Assembly: GCF_042242105.1 (NCBI RefSeq)
Contig: NC_092024.1
Location: forward strand, 8,689,501-8,753,500
From: Pempheris klunzingeri
Taxonomy: Eukaryota; Chordata; Actinopteri; Acropomatiformes; Pempheridae
Length of the DNA: 64,000 nt
Direction of reading: 5' to 3'
Shown here: piece after piece, positions 35,845 to 46,682 of the stretch
Layout of the letters: each line of letters begins with the position of its first letter
How positions within the stretch are numbered: the stretch's first letter is position 1
The notes under the pieces: model-generated
The model's database searches: none
Told to the model about the DNA's origin: nothing
The model's input: only the letters and a program-made list of their open reading frames with translations
Made by a program: the position numbers and the translations under genes

Positions 35845-38356
35845 CTACTCCTCGCTGATCCAGTCCATGGAGGCGTCATTGGTGGAGCCGCAGGATGACC
35901 CGTTCCCTAACGAAGACGGGAGATGGAGAAATGCTGTTTAGTGCATGTGAGCTACCCCGTTTCTGTCCAGTCCTGCCAGTCTAGTAAAAATGAGTGAGTA
36001 GTTTTCAACTGGGGAGGAAACTGTTAACGTTTCATCCCAAAAAAAAAAATATATATATATATATAACACTGGGAGAAAGTCTCCATGTTAAAGCTTATAG
36101 AGTACACAGATGTATTAGAGAGAGTCCCTCAGTCATGAGCAAGACAGCTCTGAAAAGACACATGAAATACCTTCTGAAATTGAATTACTAGGAGTTAGCA
36201 ACATGCTAGAATAAATCAGTCCTAAATCTAATATTCTAAGCTTCTTTTCAAACTGAACTCGCTTTCACAGGGATATGGCACGATCGTATCCACTTTCTAA
36301 CAATGATGGGTGTAATCCAGCCAAGTCACATTTACATACAATCCAGCTCTGAAGGGAGACAGATAGCGAAAGGGAGCTTTGCTTAATACAGCTGTTGCTC
36401 AGGGCAGACACTGCTCTTAAACTCATATCAAGCCTACAATCCAGCACAATGCATCAAAAATGAATGTCCTCCTGTCATCTTTTCATTCGGCTATTAGACA
36501 TAGAGCATGTAACACCATGTGCTCCTTTAATTAGAAAAAAAAAAAGATCATATATCAAAGAAACATGTTTGGGGTTCCTCCTCCTGCAGGTTCCTCTGAG
36601 GTTGTTTGTAGTTGCGTTTTTTTGTGAGATGGCCTCTATGATCATCAAAAGGGGCCTAGATCAGCCCCATTTATGACCTCAGCTCTCTGTGCGCTACTCC
36701 ATTATTCATCCACACAAGTTTCCTCCATAAATCTTAAGTGAAACATCAAAACCTAATTGTTAATCTCTTGTTCAGCAGCAGGCTGTATCCTCAAAAGTAC
36801 TTTTGTAACCCAACAGATGTCTTCTGTCTGCATGGAATGATGTTTGTCTGGTATGTGTCCAAACCAGATAAAAAAAAAAAGAATAACAGTACATGGTGCT
36901 GAGGTCACATTCATGGTTGCATCATGGTGCGAAATTTACACCCATTTTTATCCAGCTGTGGTTCAACCACACCTGTATTAGCGATACCTACATGGAACCT
37001 CCTGAACACAGCGGCAGGAGGAGTGCTGCGCCTGGACTGTAGTCTCCCCCGCCTTCCTGAAAGGGGCTCCAGCCCTGGGTGGAGTGGTCTCCAAATGCAG
37101 TGCAGAGGTGAACGGGGTCTGTGCAGGAGAGTGTCTGGGAGGAGAGGAGGAGCGTGGGCCCTGATCTAACCCGGTGCCACAGTTACAGAGGGAGCAGGAG
37201 GCCGGAGAGGCCGAGGGCCCGCGAGGAATACGAGCCTGGTCTCGTTCACCGTACTGCCGCTGGGCGCCGCTGTGGTGCTCTAACCGCGCTCGCTGCCACA
37301 CGAAGTGAGAGGGCACAATGGCCATCACCTGGAGGCCAGAGAGTGGGAGACACACACACTATGAAATAAATAAATACAGCTCCAAGAGAAAAAAAACAAC
37401 ACTTCTGGCATTGAGCCAAAGCAATGAAAAATGCACAGGGCAGCAAAATTTCCCAGAGAGCGCCATTTATCAGTCTCCTCAGGCAATTACACTCGTGCGT
37501 ACCTCTTCGCAGCAGCGCCTGCTGACAGCAGCTCTGTACTCAATGCGAGCCCACAGCTTGTCTCGCTGCTTGAGGAAACGGGGAAAGTGCTTCCTCCAGC
37601 TCTTTCCCAGCGCCCATGGAAAAATCTCATACTTACTCTCCTCCTCATCCTCCTCCATGGTGTTGGCGAGGTACCTTGAGGCGGAGCACATGAGCCTAAT
37701 TTAGTTACAGTTTTGCCAGCAGTGGAAAACAAGGTTCACTTGTTTTTTGACAATGACAAGATACAAAAGCTGAATATTGACTTTTTTTCTTTCGAACTTA
37801 CAGTGCAATGAATAAATTCTTCCTGGTGTATTCAGCAATAGTGAAGTGGGCTCTTTTGAAGTACACGAAGGTCATGGCTAGAAGGTACTAACGATTCAGG
37901 GAGAAAAGCAGGAGTCAGTTAAGACAGATTTTGTCATCTTCACCAAATCATTTACCTTCCAATTTACCTTGTCAGTCATTTTACAGCAACAGTCCATCCA
38001 CAAAAAGTCCTGGATCAGATCATCATCTGCAACCAAACATAACTATTTCATATCAAATGCCTTCTTCCCTCTTTCAGTGGCATACTTTTTAAATTGGCTG
38101 TTCGTTTACCAAAAAGTCTGAAGAATGATGCCATTTCCTGCCGCTGGATGACAATAGTTGGAGGCACGTTTGCATAATACATCTCATCCCGACGCTGGAT
38201 CGGCTGGATCTGCTGGCTCTTCCCTGGCGGGCCTTGGCCGTTGGCTCTTTTGAGCCGGAGGCCCCTTCTGATTTGGAGGGAGTGGGAAGTGTTGGGTTTG
38301 ACCCGCACAGTTACTGAGGGGGGGGTCTGGTACCACCTGTGTGTATGCTTCATCAT
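35845..38356 (-). CDS. spdya: SPDYA, Speedy/RINGO A CDK activator
   Basis: Speedy A binds and activates CDK1/CDK2 without a cyclin; in vertebrates it acts in oocyte maturation, S-phase entry and telomere tethering in meiosis. Coding exons, start to stop: 38356-38110, 38026-37968, 37887-37802, 37674-37503, 37328-36992, 35906-35845; total 963 nt, 320 aa (human 313). The RINGO core (about 69-213) contains [49 protein letters not shown] and [20 protein letters not shown], closely matching human. The Ser/Pro-rich tail after residue 225 is diverged. The last junction is the weakest call: I use donor GTAGGT at 36991, giving VPW then [19 protein letters not shown] and stop. Without splicing, the exon stops at 36978. 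Two adjacent ATGs (38356, 38353) open the frame. A 5' UTR exon likely lies at 39244 and above, spliced to the acceptor before 38400. Confidence 0.93.
36049..36064. repeat. (AT)n after an A-run in SPDYA intron
   Basis: Eleven A residues followed by about eight AT units within the last SPDYA intron. Confidence 0.9.
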
Positions 38357-38827
38357 GCTTCAGTTTAGATCATCTGGAGCGAAGAGGTCTGTGGTGTGCT
38401 CTGAGAGGAGATGGAGAGGTACAAGGTTGACTAATTGACAACATTAAAGTTAAATATAATAAATATCACATTGCTTGTTTGACATACTCATGATTGGCTT
38501 GTCACTGGTTACATGTGATCTGGATTATAAGTGACTATTCAGCCCAGTTTGCGTTTGAAAAAAAAATGGCAATTAAGCTTGGTTACATTGTATACATACA
38601 AGTATTACTTGATCACCTCTTTAAAATATGGCAACTTAAATTATGAAAAGTGCGTCTGACACGGGGGTCTCTTAGATAAGTGCTCCACGGTGTTGAGGAA
38701 AGAAAAAAACAGTGTTTGGTCAAGATGGGGGGTTCCAGTAGCAGCAATATTTGAATTGTGTAACTCAAATTTTTGTGGCTGCGTCCATTTTTTAAAAATA
38801 TAAAGGTGCATCATTTTCATTGCTTAG

Positions 38828-38960
38828 TTTTGAAGTAATCCAAACATATTCAGGTTAGATTACATGTTTTTATAATCCAATGTGTTACCAATTACAAAAG
38901 TTGCCATGCCATTTCTATTCAGTGACTGACTGCATCTCAAAGTAATCCCAGCCAACCCTG
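38828..38960 (+). repeat. Diverged teleost dispersed repeat
   Basis: TTTTGAAGTAATCCAAACAT, TTAGATTACATGTTTTTATA, ATCCAATGTGTTACCAATTA and CAAAGTAATCCCAGCCAACC resemble a fish repeat built of AGTAATCC and GATTACA phrases. It lies in the first SPDYA intron. Class not assigned. Confidence 0.45.
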
Positions 38961-39243
38961 AACATACACAAAGCAGCATTAAGGTAACCACCTTCACCCA
39001 CATCAGGACAGCTAGACACTATGCTAGCTAGCTGTTAGCCACCTAGCAAAATAACGGACAGCTTCAAGCTGTAGGATGCTAACTTTAGCTTTACTTCGTG
39101 TGTATAGTTCTGAACTAGTTAGCTAACTTTATAAACTTGGTAAACAGAGCTTAAAGTCATATTGGCTGATATAAAGAGCAGTAGCTGCTCCTGAAGTGGA
39201 AGTCTGACCCAAACAACAAGAACTTCCTCAAACAAGTCCTCAC

Positions 39244-39310
39244 CTCAGCTGGTGCCGCTTTTCACTTCCGACTAATCAAGAAAACCTGTCGGGCGGATTT
39301 CAGCGTCACT
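39244..39310 (-). promoter_or_regulatory. Likely SPDYA 5' UTR exon and promoter
   Basis: On the minus strand a donor (CAGCTGAG then GTGAGG) sits at 39244/39243, and upstream of it is CGGAAGTG (39270-39263), a strong ETS/GABP-type site typical of TATA-less promoters. It would splice to the acceptor CTCCTCTCAG before 38400. The transcription start is inferred to be near 39270. Confidence 0.4.
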
Positions 39311-39329
39311 ATCATGTGTATCAGTGACG

Positions 39330-40857
39330 CTCATTAAACAGCGCTAAGAGTAAGGTGAACAGCGTCCTGAAGACAAGCAGGAAATGCTAAGAGACGTTTT
39401 ATTTTAAGGAGCTGAAAGTGAGAATGAGACACTCACTCGGAAAAAGGAGCGCGCTCCAAAATCCGCGCCAATCCCTCCGCAGGAGACCTGCACGCGAGGG
39501 CGCGGACCAATTACGTCCTTCTTTCTTCTTCTTCTTCTTAAAACAATGGCGGATCAACCCTACTCTTTCTCTTCCCTATTTCTCTGTAAAGTCGAAATAT
39601 AGTAGAAAGTAGGAATTCAGATCTAGAGAAAGACGCGTTCATGCAGAGATAAAAACTAATAAAGAATACACGAATATAATTATACAAAAATAAGTTTTCA
39701 TATCATTATTGAAAGCGAACTCTTTCCCTTGGCACAGTCTAGTGGTTGCCATGCAGGCCCAATAGCCTACTGGTGAAATGAAACACCAGAATATAAATAA
39801 TTCAGCTTAGTTAGGATTAATGGAAAGTGAATTTTAATAGGTTACTGGGCAGATGGTTGTGGACCTGCTGGGACCGTTTACTTGTCCAACTCTCAACAGC
39901 TCTCTGCAATACCAGACATAGTTTTAAAACTTGTGAATTTTAAGGGGCCCAAGATCAATATTTTCACTACCAAAAATGAGTTAATACATTGCTGTGTCAA
40001 TGTACATTTGTAATAAATAAATGTGTGTTTTTATGATTTGATTGTTTTAATTATTTTTTTAAAAATAAAATTTTTAAAGATTATTTTAACATACAAGGCT
40101 ATAATTGCATGGGAGAGCAAACAGTTTGATACAGAAGGTAAAGCGGTGCTATGATCTGACTGTATGAAACAAGAAGTCAAGGGCACATTGTGCTTAACAA
40201 CTGCCATGAAGAGATTCATTTTTATTTATTCAATATTAATGATGCAGATACACAAACACATAACTAGAAAATGTAATCAGAAATAGAAATAGAAACCAAA
40301 TTAGGGTCTTTTTCACAAACTGTGTAGTTTTGTTGACATGTATCCGAAGTCAACTGCAGCAGCCCATGTGCAAAAACTCACTTCATGTGTTTTCATCACA
40401 TTGTGTTTTTTTCTTGACAGAAGTAAAATCCTAATCCTAATAAGAAAGATTAATCTAGTCTCTTTTTTTTCAGTGTCTACTACTAGTTCAAGTTATTTTA
40501 AAAGTGCCTTACTGTTCCAGTGAACTGATGCTACATATAGAAGGTTAAAGACCAAATCACCAAATCACCAAAATAACTTACAACCATATGACCGGGCACA
40601 GTTTTTATTGTTTTTAGATGTCATGTCAAATGGAAATAATATCAGAGTTTAATAAAACATTGCTGTGACTTTTCTGTTGATATATTAGAACAATTAGTGC
40701 ACGTTATTTGCATGTAACTGTGAGTGCTGCCTATGAGTAATGCCGCTAAAAGGAAACACTTAAACCTTTTTTAAACTCATCTGAGAGAGTGATTTATTTT
40801 TTCTCTTTTTAATGGAAATGGCCTTTCGGCTAAATAGGGAGATATTGTTTTGCAGGC
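39330..40857. other. SPDYA-PCARE spacer
   Basis: AT-rich and without recognisable exons. CRX/OTX-type TAATCC motifs occur at about 40432-40437 and, inverted (GGATTA), near 39814. They could be PCARE regulatory sites. Confidence 0.35.
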
Positions 40858-40866
40858 TATAAAAAG
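40858..40866 (+). promoter_or_regulatory. TATA box, putative PCARE promoter
   Basis: TATAAAAAG preceded by GGC and followed within about 30 bp by the expected start region, giving a 5' UTR of roughly 430 nt with no intron needed. A CRX-type TAATCC lies at 40981-40986 and a pair of ATCC/TAATCC motifs about 430 bp upstream of the TATA box. CRX/OTX sites are usual in photoreceptor genes, but this assignment is inferred. Confidence 0.45.
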
Positions 40867-41318
40867 CCACCTGAGGCCAGCCCTCATTACCTAAATGAGC
40901 TTAAGGTCTTACAAGTAGGTGAGTTTTATATGCTTTAACGTGACATATGTGCACGCTGAGGAGTTCACTGAAAGCCTCGATAATCCTCTCAGCTGCTTGT
41001 CCTTTGTAAGGTGCAGTGGGAGTGTTTCAGAGCTCGCTACAAGGAAATTTTCATAAACATGACCATCTATCTGTGGATTTATTCTGCCTATCTATGAAAG
41101 GTGGGAGAGATTTTTTAAAATGGATTTCTCAATATTTTGTTTTTGTAGAATCCTCGTGAAAAGGGATCTTGTCAGACTCAACAACCTGAGCCATCTGAAA
41201 GTGACAGATACAGCAGGTGGCTAAGGACCTAAGGCTATTCTTTGCATAATTCACTGCACTGCTGTGTTGGTGTCTGAAAGAAGACACAAAAATCAGGTTG
41301 TATTTAAAAACCTCTGAA

Positions 41319-44300
41319 ATGGGCTGCTCACCATCCAAAGGTAACAATTTTGGGACTCTGGGTCCCATGAGGAAGGGGAGAATGCTACCCCCTGCACCCC
41401 AAGAAAGCCCCAGAGATTTCCACATTGAAGATGGAGAGAATCGAAATACGACTGGATCCACAGATGGGGAAACAAAGGAGAAGAAGACAGCTGGACAAAC
41501 CCCGGTATTTCAGAAAGAGGCTCATACGACACCCCAAAAAAAGAGATCTGTGCCTGAGCTAGCCCCCGAAGCAGTAAACATGGATAAATTGGGGATTCAA
41601 GGAATGGACAGCAACACAATTTCACAGAGGAAGGAGAAAAATGTTGATAAGCAGGATATAACAGAAAAAAAGGCTGGTAGAAAACCGAAGAAAAATACCA
41701 GAGCTGTTAAGGTGCTGAAAAAGAAAGACAAGGACAAAGACAAACCACCTATAGATCAGAAAGTGGACTTCCCAGAACCTTTGGTAAAAGCTCATCAAGC
41801 TGCTTATGCCTTTTTGAATCCTAGCATAAACAAGTATGACGTTCTTCTCAGACTTTTGGAACAAGCAACCCAAACACAGGTTTCTGTGCAGCCTATGGTT
41901 GCTTTTATGGCTCTACGTTACGAGGAAATAATTCAGGGACTGGAGGAGATGGCAGATGACGGAGAAAAAGTTTTAAAAGAAAATGGAGACCATCTCGCTT
42001 GGCCAAGCCAAATGAAAAACCTCTCATCTTCCTCTCCTATGAAGTCTGGCTCTGCTGATATTGAGCCCCCACCGGATTTGTTGCAGCAGCTGCTTCAGTA
42101 CACCACACAGAGAATGCGAAATGTGAGCCAGACAGTTGGTGGAATTGGGGACTCTGCTTTGGAGGAGGCAGTGGAATACTTTGCCTCTGTCTCAGAGCTT
42201 TTAGAAGAGAAACTGAAAGTTAAACGTGCAGTAGAGACTAGGGTAATGCGACTCTTATCTCGCATTGAAATGGCCTCTCTGCGTAAGCCTGGGCCAGAGG
42301 ATTCTGCTCTCTTTAGTGAGGACAGTGGTATTGGGGCTGAGAATGAATCGCTTGCTGGATCTGAAAGACGCCATAGACGAAAGAGTTCTGGGTCCACCGG
42401 GACAAGTAGAACTACTTCCGTCAGTCCAATGGGATACAACTCCATGAACAGCCGGCAAAGAGAGTCAAGGCAAAAGCTTGCAAGTCATATAAGTCCAAGT
42501 GTTTCCCTCACCTCACTCAACTCAATAGGTTCTACATGTACCATCATGGCTAATGGCAAAAGAGACTCAATACTAGGATCAGTCTCTTTAGACGATGGGG
42601 AGGAAGACGACAATGATGATGATGAGGAGATGCATAGAGTCAGGGAAGATTTTATAAAACGATCAAATTCTTCACCTCTAGACCATAAACAACGCCCATG
42701 TCGCCTTCCCCCAACGCGCATTGAGAATCCTCAAAATGTAGAAATGACTCTCAAAATGAAAAATGCTATAAGTGGTAAGATACAGTTTCTCCCATCACAA
42801 AACTCGAGTGCCAAAACAAAAGCAGGTGCCAGCCCAAAATCGAGTAGACGCCAATGGACTGACCAAGAGGAACAATCTCCAAAGAGGCCTCAAACAGCAG
42901 CACTTGTTCGGAGGGCAGCAGTAAAAAAGACCCCAGTGGCTAAGGAGCATCGTTCCAGGTCAGCAGAATCACTGCGAAGCAAAGGTGAAGATCCTACACT
43001 TCTTGAACTAGAAAGGACTCAGAGAGATTTAAACCAAAGGTTGCAGAGGATGAATAAAAGCAAGGCAGGTGGAAACATGAAGACTGCTCCATCTAAACGA
43101 AATCAAGGAAACTCACCAGCGCAATCTCCAGCAACAACTCGCAAGCATCCTTCACTAGAGAGGAATAGCAACCCTAACCCTCCCCAAGACAAAGGAGGCC
43201 TTTCTAGGCGCAACAATAAAAAACAGGACCTAACCAGTGATGTGGAAGAAGACCAACCAAAGGACAAAAAAACATCCAAGGGTCCTGTAAAAGCCACGCC
43301 ACCCCCTAGCCCGCCATTATCACCACGACCATCTTCGGGCTTTCATAGAGGCAGGAGCTCTGTCAAAAAACTAATTGATACCTTCAGTCAAGGAATAGAG
43401 GAACTAGACAGCCCCAAAGTTCTGGGGCCTCTTAAAGGAGTACGAAAGTGTGGCGTTCCTGTGTTACCTGGTTTAGGAAATGTAGAAGCCATACTTAGCG
43501 CTGGGATAACCAGCTGTAGAGCTGAATCCACCACATTGGAGAAAACCTGTGAATTTGATGTGGATAGCCTTCCCCCGCCTCCACTGGAAGTATTGATGGA
43601 CAATTCCTTTGAAAGTGCCCAGAGTCTTGCAAGTGGTGTAGCAGATGAAGGGGCTACAAAAGTCAAAAAATCACCTGCGTTAAAAAGGGCTACAGTATCA
43701 CAACGACTAAGGGCCTCCGTTCAGTCAGTGATAGTGTTGCCAAGTAAAGGAGGTCTGCCACAAGCGCCCAAGGTTGTTTCCTTTGACAGAGCAGATCAAA
43801 ATGACACATCTGTTCTGTCAAAGGTCAGTCCACCAGATGCCCAACTAGAGGTGAGCCCAGGAAAGGAAAATGATCCCTTGTACCAGCGAGCAAGAAAGAT
43901 CATACACCTCAGACAGATTTCAGACCCAGAGAGTTCATCAACAAGTTGTGTAGCAACAAATTCATCTGCCAGTCAAGAAGAATCAGCAGACATACAAGAT
44001 GGTGGCAACCTTCCAGTGCCTGGATCTAACACTACAGCATCTACAGTGCCTCCCACTTCAGTAGTCAGTAGCCAACCACCTGCCACCCCACCTATGTCCA
44101 GGGGGCGAATGTTACCATCCACACCTTCTACACCGACCATACTACATCGAAGACTTCCCAGTCCCCTCAACTTCAAGAAGCAACCTACTCCACCCTCTTC
44201 AGCCAGCCCCCCTGTTAACAGGAAACTTCCTACACCACCAGCAGTTCAGAAGAGGCTCCCCAGCCCACCTGTTTCAAAGCAGAACATTTTAAACTCAAAT

Positions 44301-45877
44301 TCACCCTCCTCCTTCCCTTTTAAAGCACCATCTCCACCAGCATCGCCAAAATTACAAAGATGGTCAAGGGAGAACAGCAGTGAAGACTCATCTAGTGCTC
44401 GGATGATCAGTAATGCACGTTCGGTCTTCTGCCCTGTGTCTCCATCCCTGTTTGAGGCCCAGCCTTGTCCAGTTCCCCGACCCCCTCAAGCATGGACTTC
44501 CAGCGGGGTCTCATTTCTCTCACGCTCTTGGGGAAGTCGTGGGAGGTTTCCTGTGTCTGTTCAAGGACCTCGACCATTCGTCCGACGTAGCCATTCAGAC
44601 CGAAGGCCAAGTCTAAGTCTGCCACCAAGATCACCTGGCATCTCGGTGGCTGAGACTTGTGGCAGTGAACCAGCAATATGCTCACAGGGGTGAGTTTCCA
44701 TGTCACACATCCTAAATCCTTAAATGTGGCTTTTCATTCTATCTAGTTTATGTTACAGGTACATTTATTTCATACTGACTTCCTGTAAAGTGCAGCAATT
44801 TGCTGGTATGTGAGGTTAGTCAGAAATCTCCCACAATAGGCAACTTAATTTTGTAGTAATTATAAAAAAGTGGGGAATATCTTTAAATTTAGTTTGTAAG
44901 TACTCAATAAAATGTGGGTTTTTCAGAAAGAATCAAAAAATATAGAAGTTGTATAGAAAATTAAAGACAGCATGTTAGTTGGTTGAGTTTATGAGAAGCA
45001 GTTGATTCACAAAATAAAAAAAAGATTCTGATTCACTGTTATGTTGCTGACTTAAGCTGATTGACTAATAGCCATATTAGTTTTTATGAGAATAACCAAG
45101 GCAGACATTTTCAGTCTTGCTGAACATCAGTGTCAGTGTACAATTAGCTTTGAAGGTGACAGAAAATGTAGCAAAGCCACATTATAATGCATCTACTGTG
45201 TGAGCACAATGAAATTAATAACATGACTATACCCACAGAGACATGACTGTGTCTGAGTTAAGCAGTTGTAGCTGCCTGAAATACAATATCTTGCTTAACT
45301 TATTTGACAATGCTGCTACATTAGATAATCATTTTTTATGTTGGCCCAATTTAGACTCAAAGATGACACGATCACAAGATGTAGTGAGAGTACAAAGATA
45401 AGAGAGAGTGTCAGAGAGAGTGAAAAAAGAATATTTGCAGCATAATGGATATGAAGCTAATCTTTTGAATCTCTTTGCCTTTGATTCTCTTTACCCTGCT
45501 GTTCCTGTATTCAATGTTGCATCAGTTTTAAATGTATATCTGACAACACTCTAAAAAACTGATATTGAAAGTGAATGTCTAATTTCAAGGAGATTTGCTC
45601 TTTAGTAGCCTTACATGATTTTCTCCATAGTAACTGAGTGACCTGAGTGCAGAGTTAATCATTCCTGTTTATAACTCACACAAACCCACCTAGCCCACTT
45701 CCCTAATTGCTACTGACAACATTCTCCATTCATTCTTATAGGCTATACGACGAACCAACCAGGGATGAGGAGTTATGGGGGAGCCAATCAGACCTCAGAG
45801 CTACACTACGCTCTGTGTCACACCCAGACCTGTGTGTTGTTGGACAGGCCTTGCACAGAGATTTAAGTGTCCAATGA
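41319..45877 (+). CDS. pcare: PCARE, photoreceptor cilium actin regulator
   Basis: PCARE (human C2orf71, RP54 locus) works at the photoreceptor connecting cilium, where it recruits WASF3 and actin to drive outer-segment disc formation. Two coding exons: 41319-44689 and 45742-45877 (donor GTGAGT at 44690; acceptor TTCTTATAG), total 3507 nt, 1168 aa (human about 1289). The start is the ATG giving MGCSPSK; human begins MGCTPS, and Gly2/Cys3 suit myristoylation and palmitoylation. Conserved blocks: KVDFPEPLVKAHQAAY (148), SEDSGIGAENES (333), an acidic run (425-438), GEDPTLLELERTQRDLNQRL (556), SSVKKLIDTF (680), LPPPPLEVLMDNSF (751), a Ser/Pro-rich region (870-1020), and SVFCPVSPSLFEAQ (about 1035). 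Exon 2 ends SHPDLCVVGQALHRD, matching the human C terminus. Apart from these blocks it looks disordered. Teleosts may have two pcare copies; which one this is cannot be told here. If the intron is kept the frame ends one codon later. Confidence 0.96.
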
Positions 45878-46676
45878 CGGGCCAGTGGGATTATGGATTA
45901 GCAGGCTTTACCAAGGATTTAAGATAACGGTGTTTATTCCAGTGGGAAAATAGGAACAGCTAATTCTATTCACTTCGCTGTGGTAACACACCTCCAAAAT
46001 GTTTATAATAGAGTGTGACAAAAAGAGTGTTTTCCAGTGTTTGTTTGTTGGTGTGCGTGTGCCTCTTAGCATGCAATGTCTGTGCATAAACATGCTCTTG
46101 AATTTGTTTGTGCATGATATTTATTTTCAGAGAGAATTTTCATGTTTACAACATATGGAACCCATTACATTATGAATTAATCATGCTGCCCATAAGGCTG
46201 CACAAGTTTACTTTCACTTCAGAGGTTACATCAAAATTCAAACACTATATAGTGTCTCAGTGATCTAAGATGTCTTGCCCAACTTTTATCGATTTTTAAA
46301 AAGAAGGGGAAAAAGATCCATGATGAATACTGAAATATGTTAATAGAAAATGCTCATCCATTACTGACAAATTAGCCAAATTGAATGAACTGAAAGTAAA
46401 TTGATCACATTAGAAGCATGAACCATTCCAGGATTTATATCTCTTTTAAAATACGTTTTAGGATGCTGGAAATTATTAATCCAAACATGAATGTTGTCAT
46501 CAGTGAAAAATATCATATGATTGCTCTTGAGTATGTTTTATTTATTTCATTGAGATGTCATTTGTTTCTGTAAAAATTAAGCTAATATAAGGCCAATCGT
46601 AAAATATTATTTTAAATGAGATGGGTTTTTTTTATCAGTTGTTGTTTTTGTATTTAATTTTTACAGTTTGTATATT

Positions 46677-46682
46677 AATAAA
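46677..46682 (+). terminator. PCARE poly(A) signal
   Basis: AATAAA about 800 bases after the PCARE stop codon, following a T-rich stretch; the 3' UTR would be about 820 nt. Confidence 0.5.

Noticed and set aside
41298..41318. Upstream TTG start for PCARE
   Set aside because: The ATG at 41319 gives the conserved MGC N terminus; the seven extra codons match nothing.
42095..42445. 116-codon frame antisense to PCARE
   Set aside because: It is the shadow of a long sense coding exon, without any independent support.
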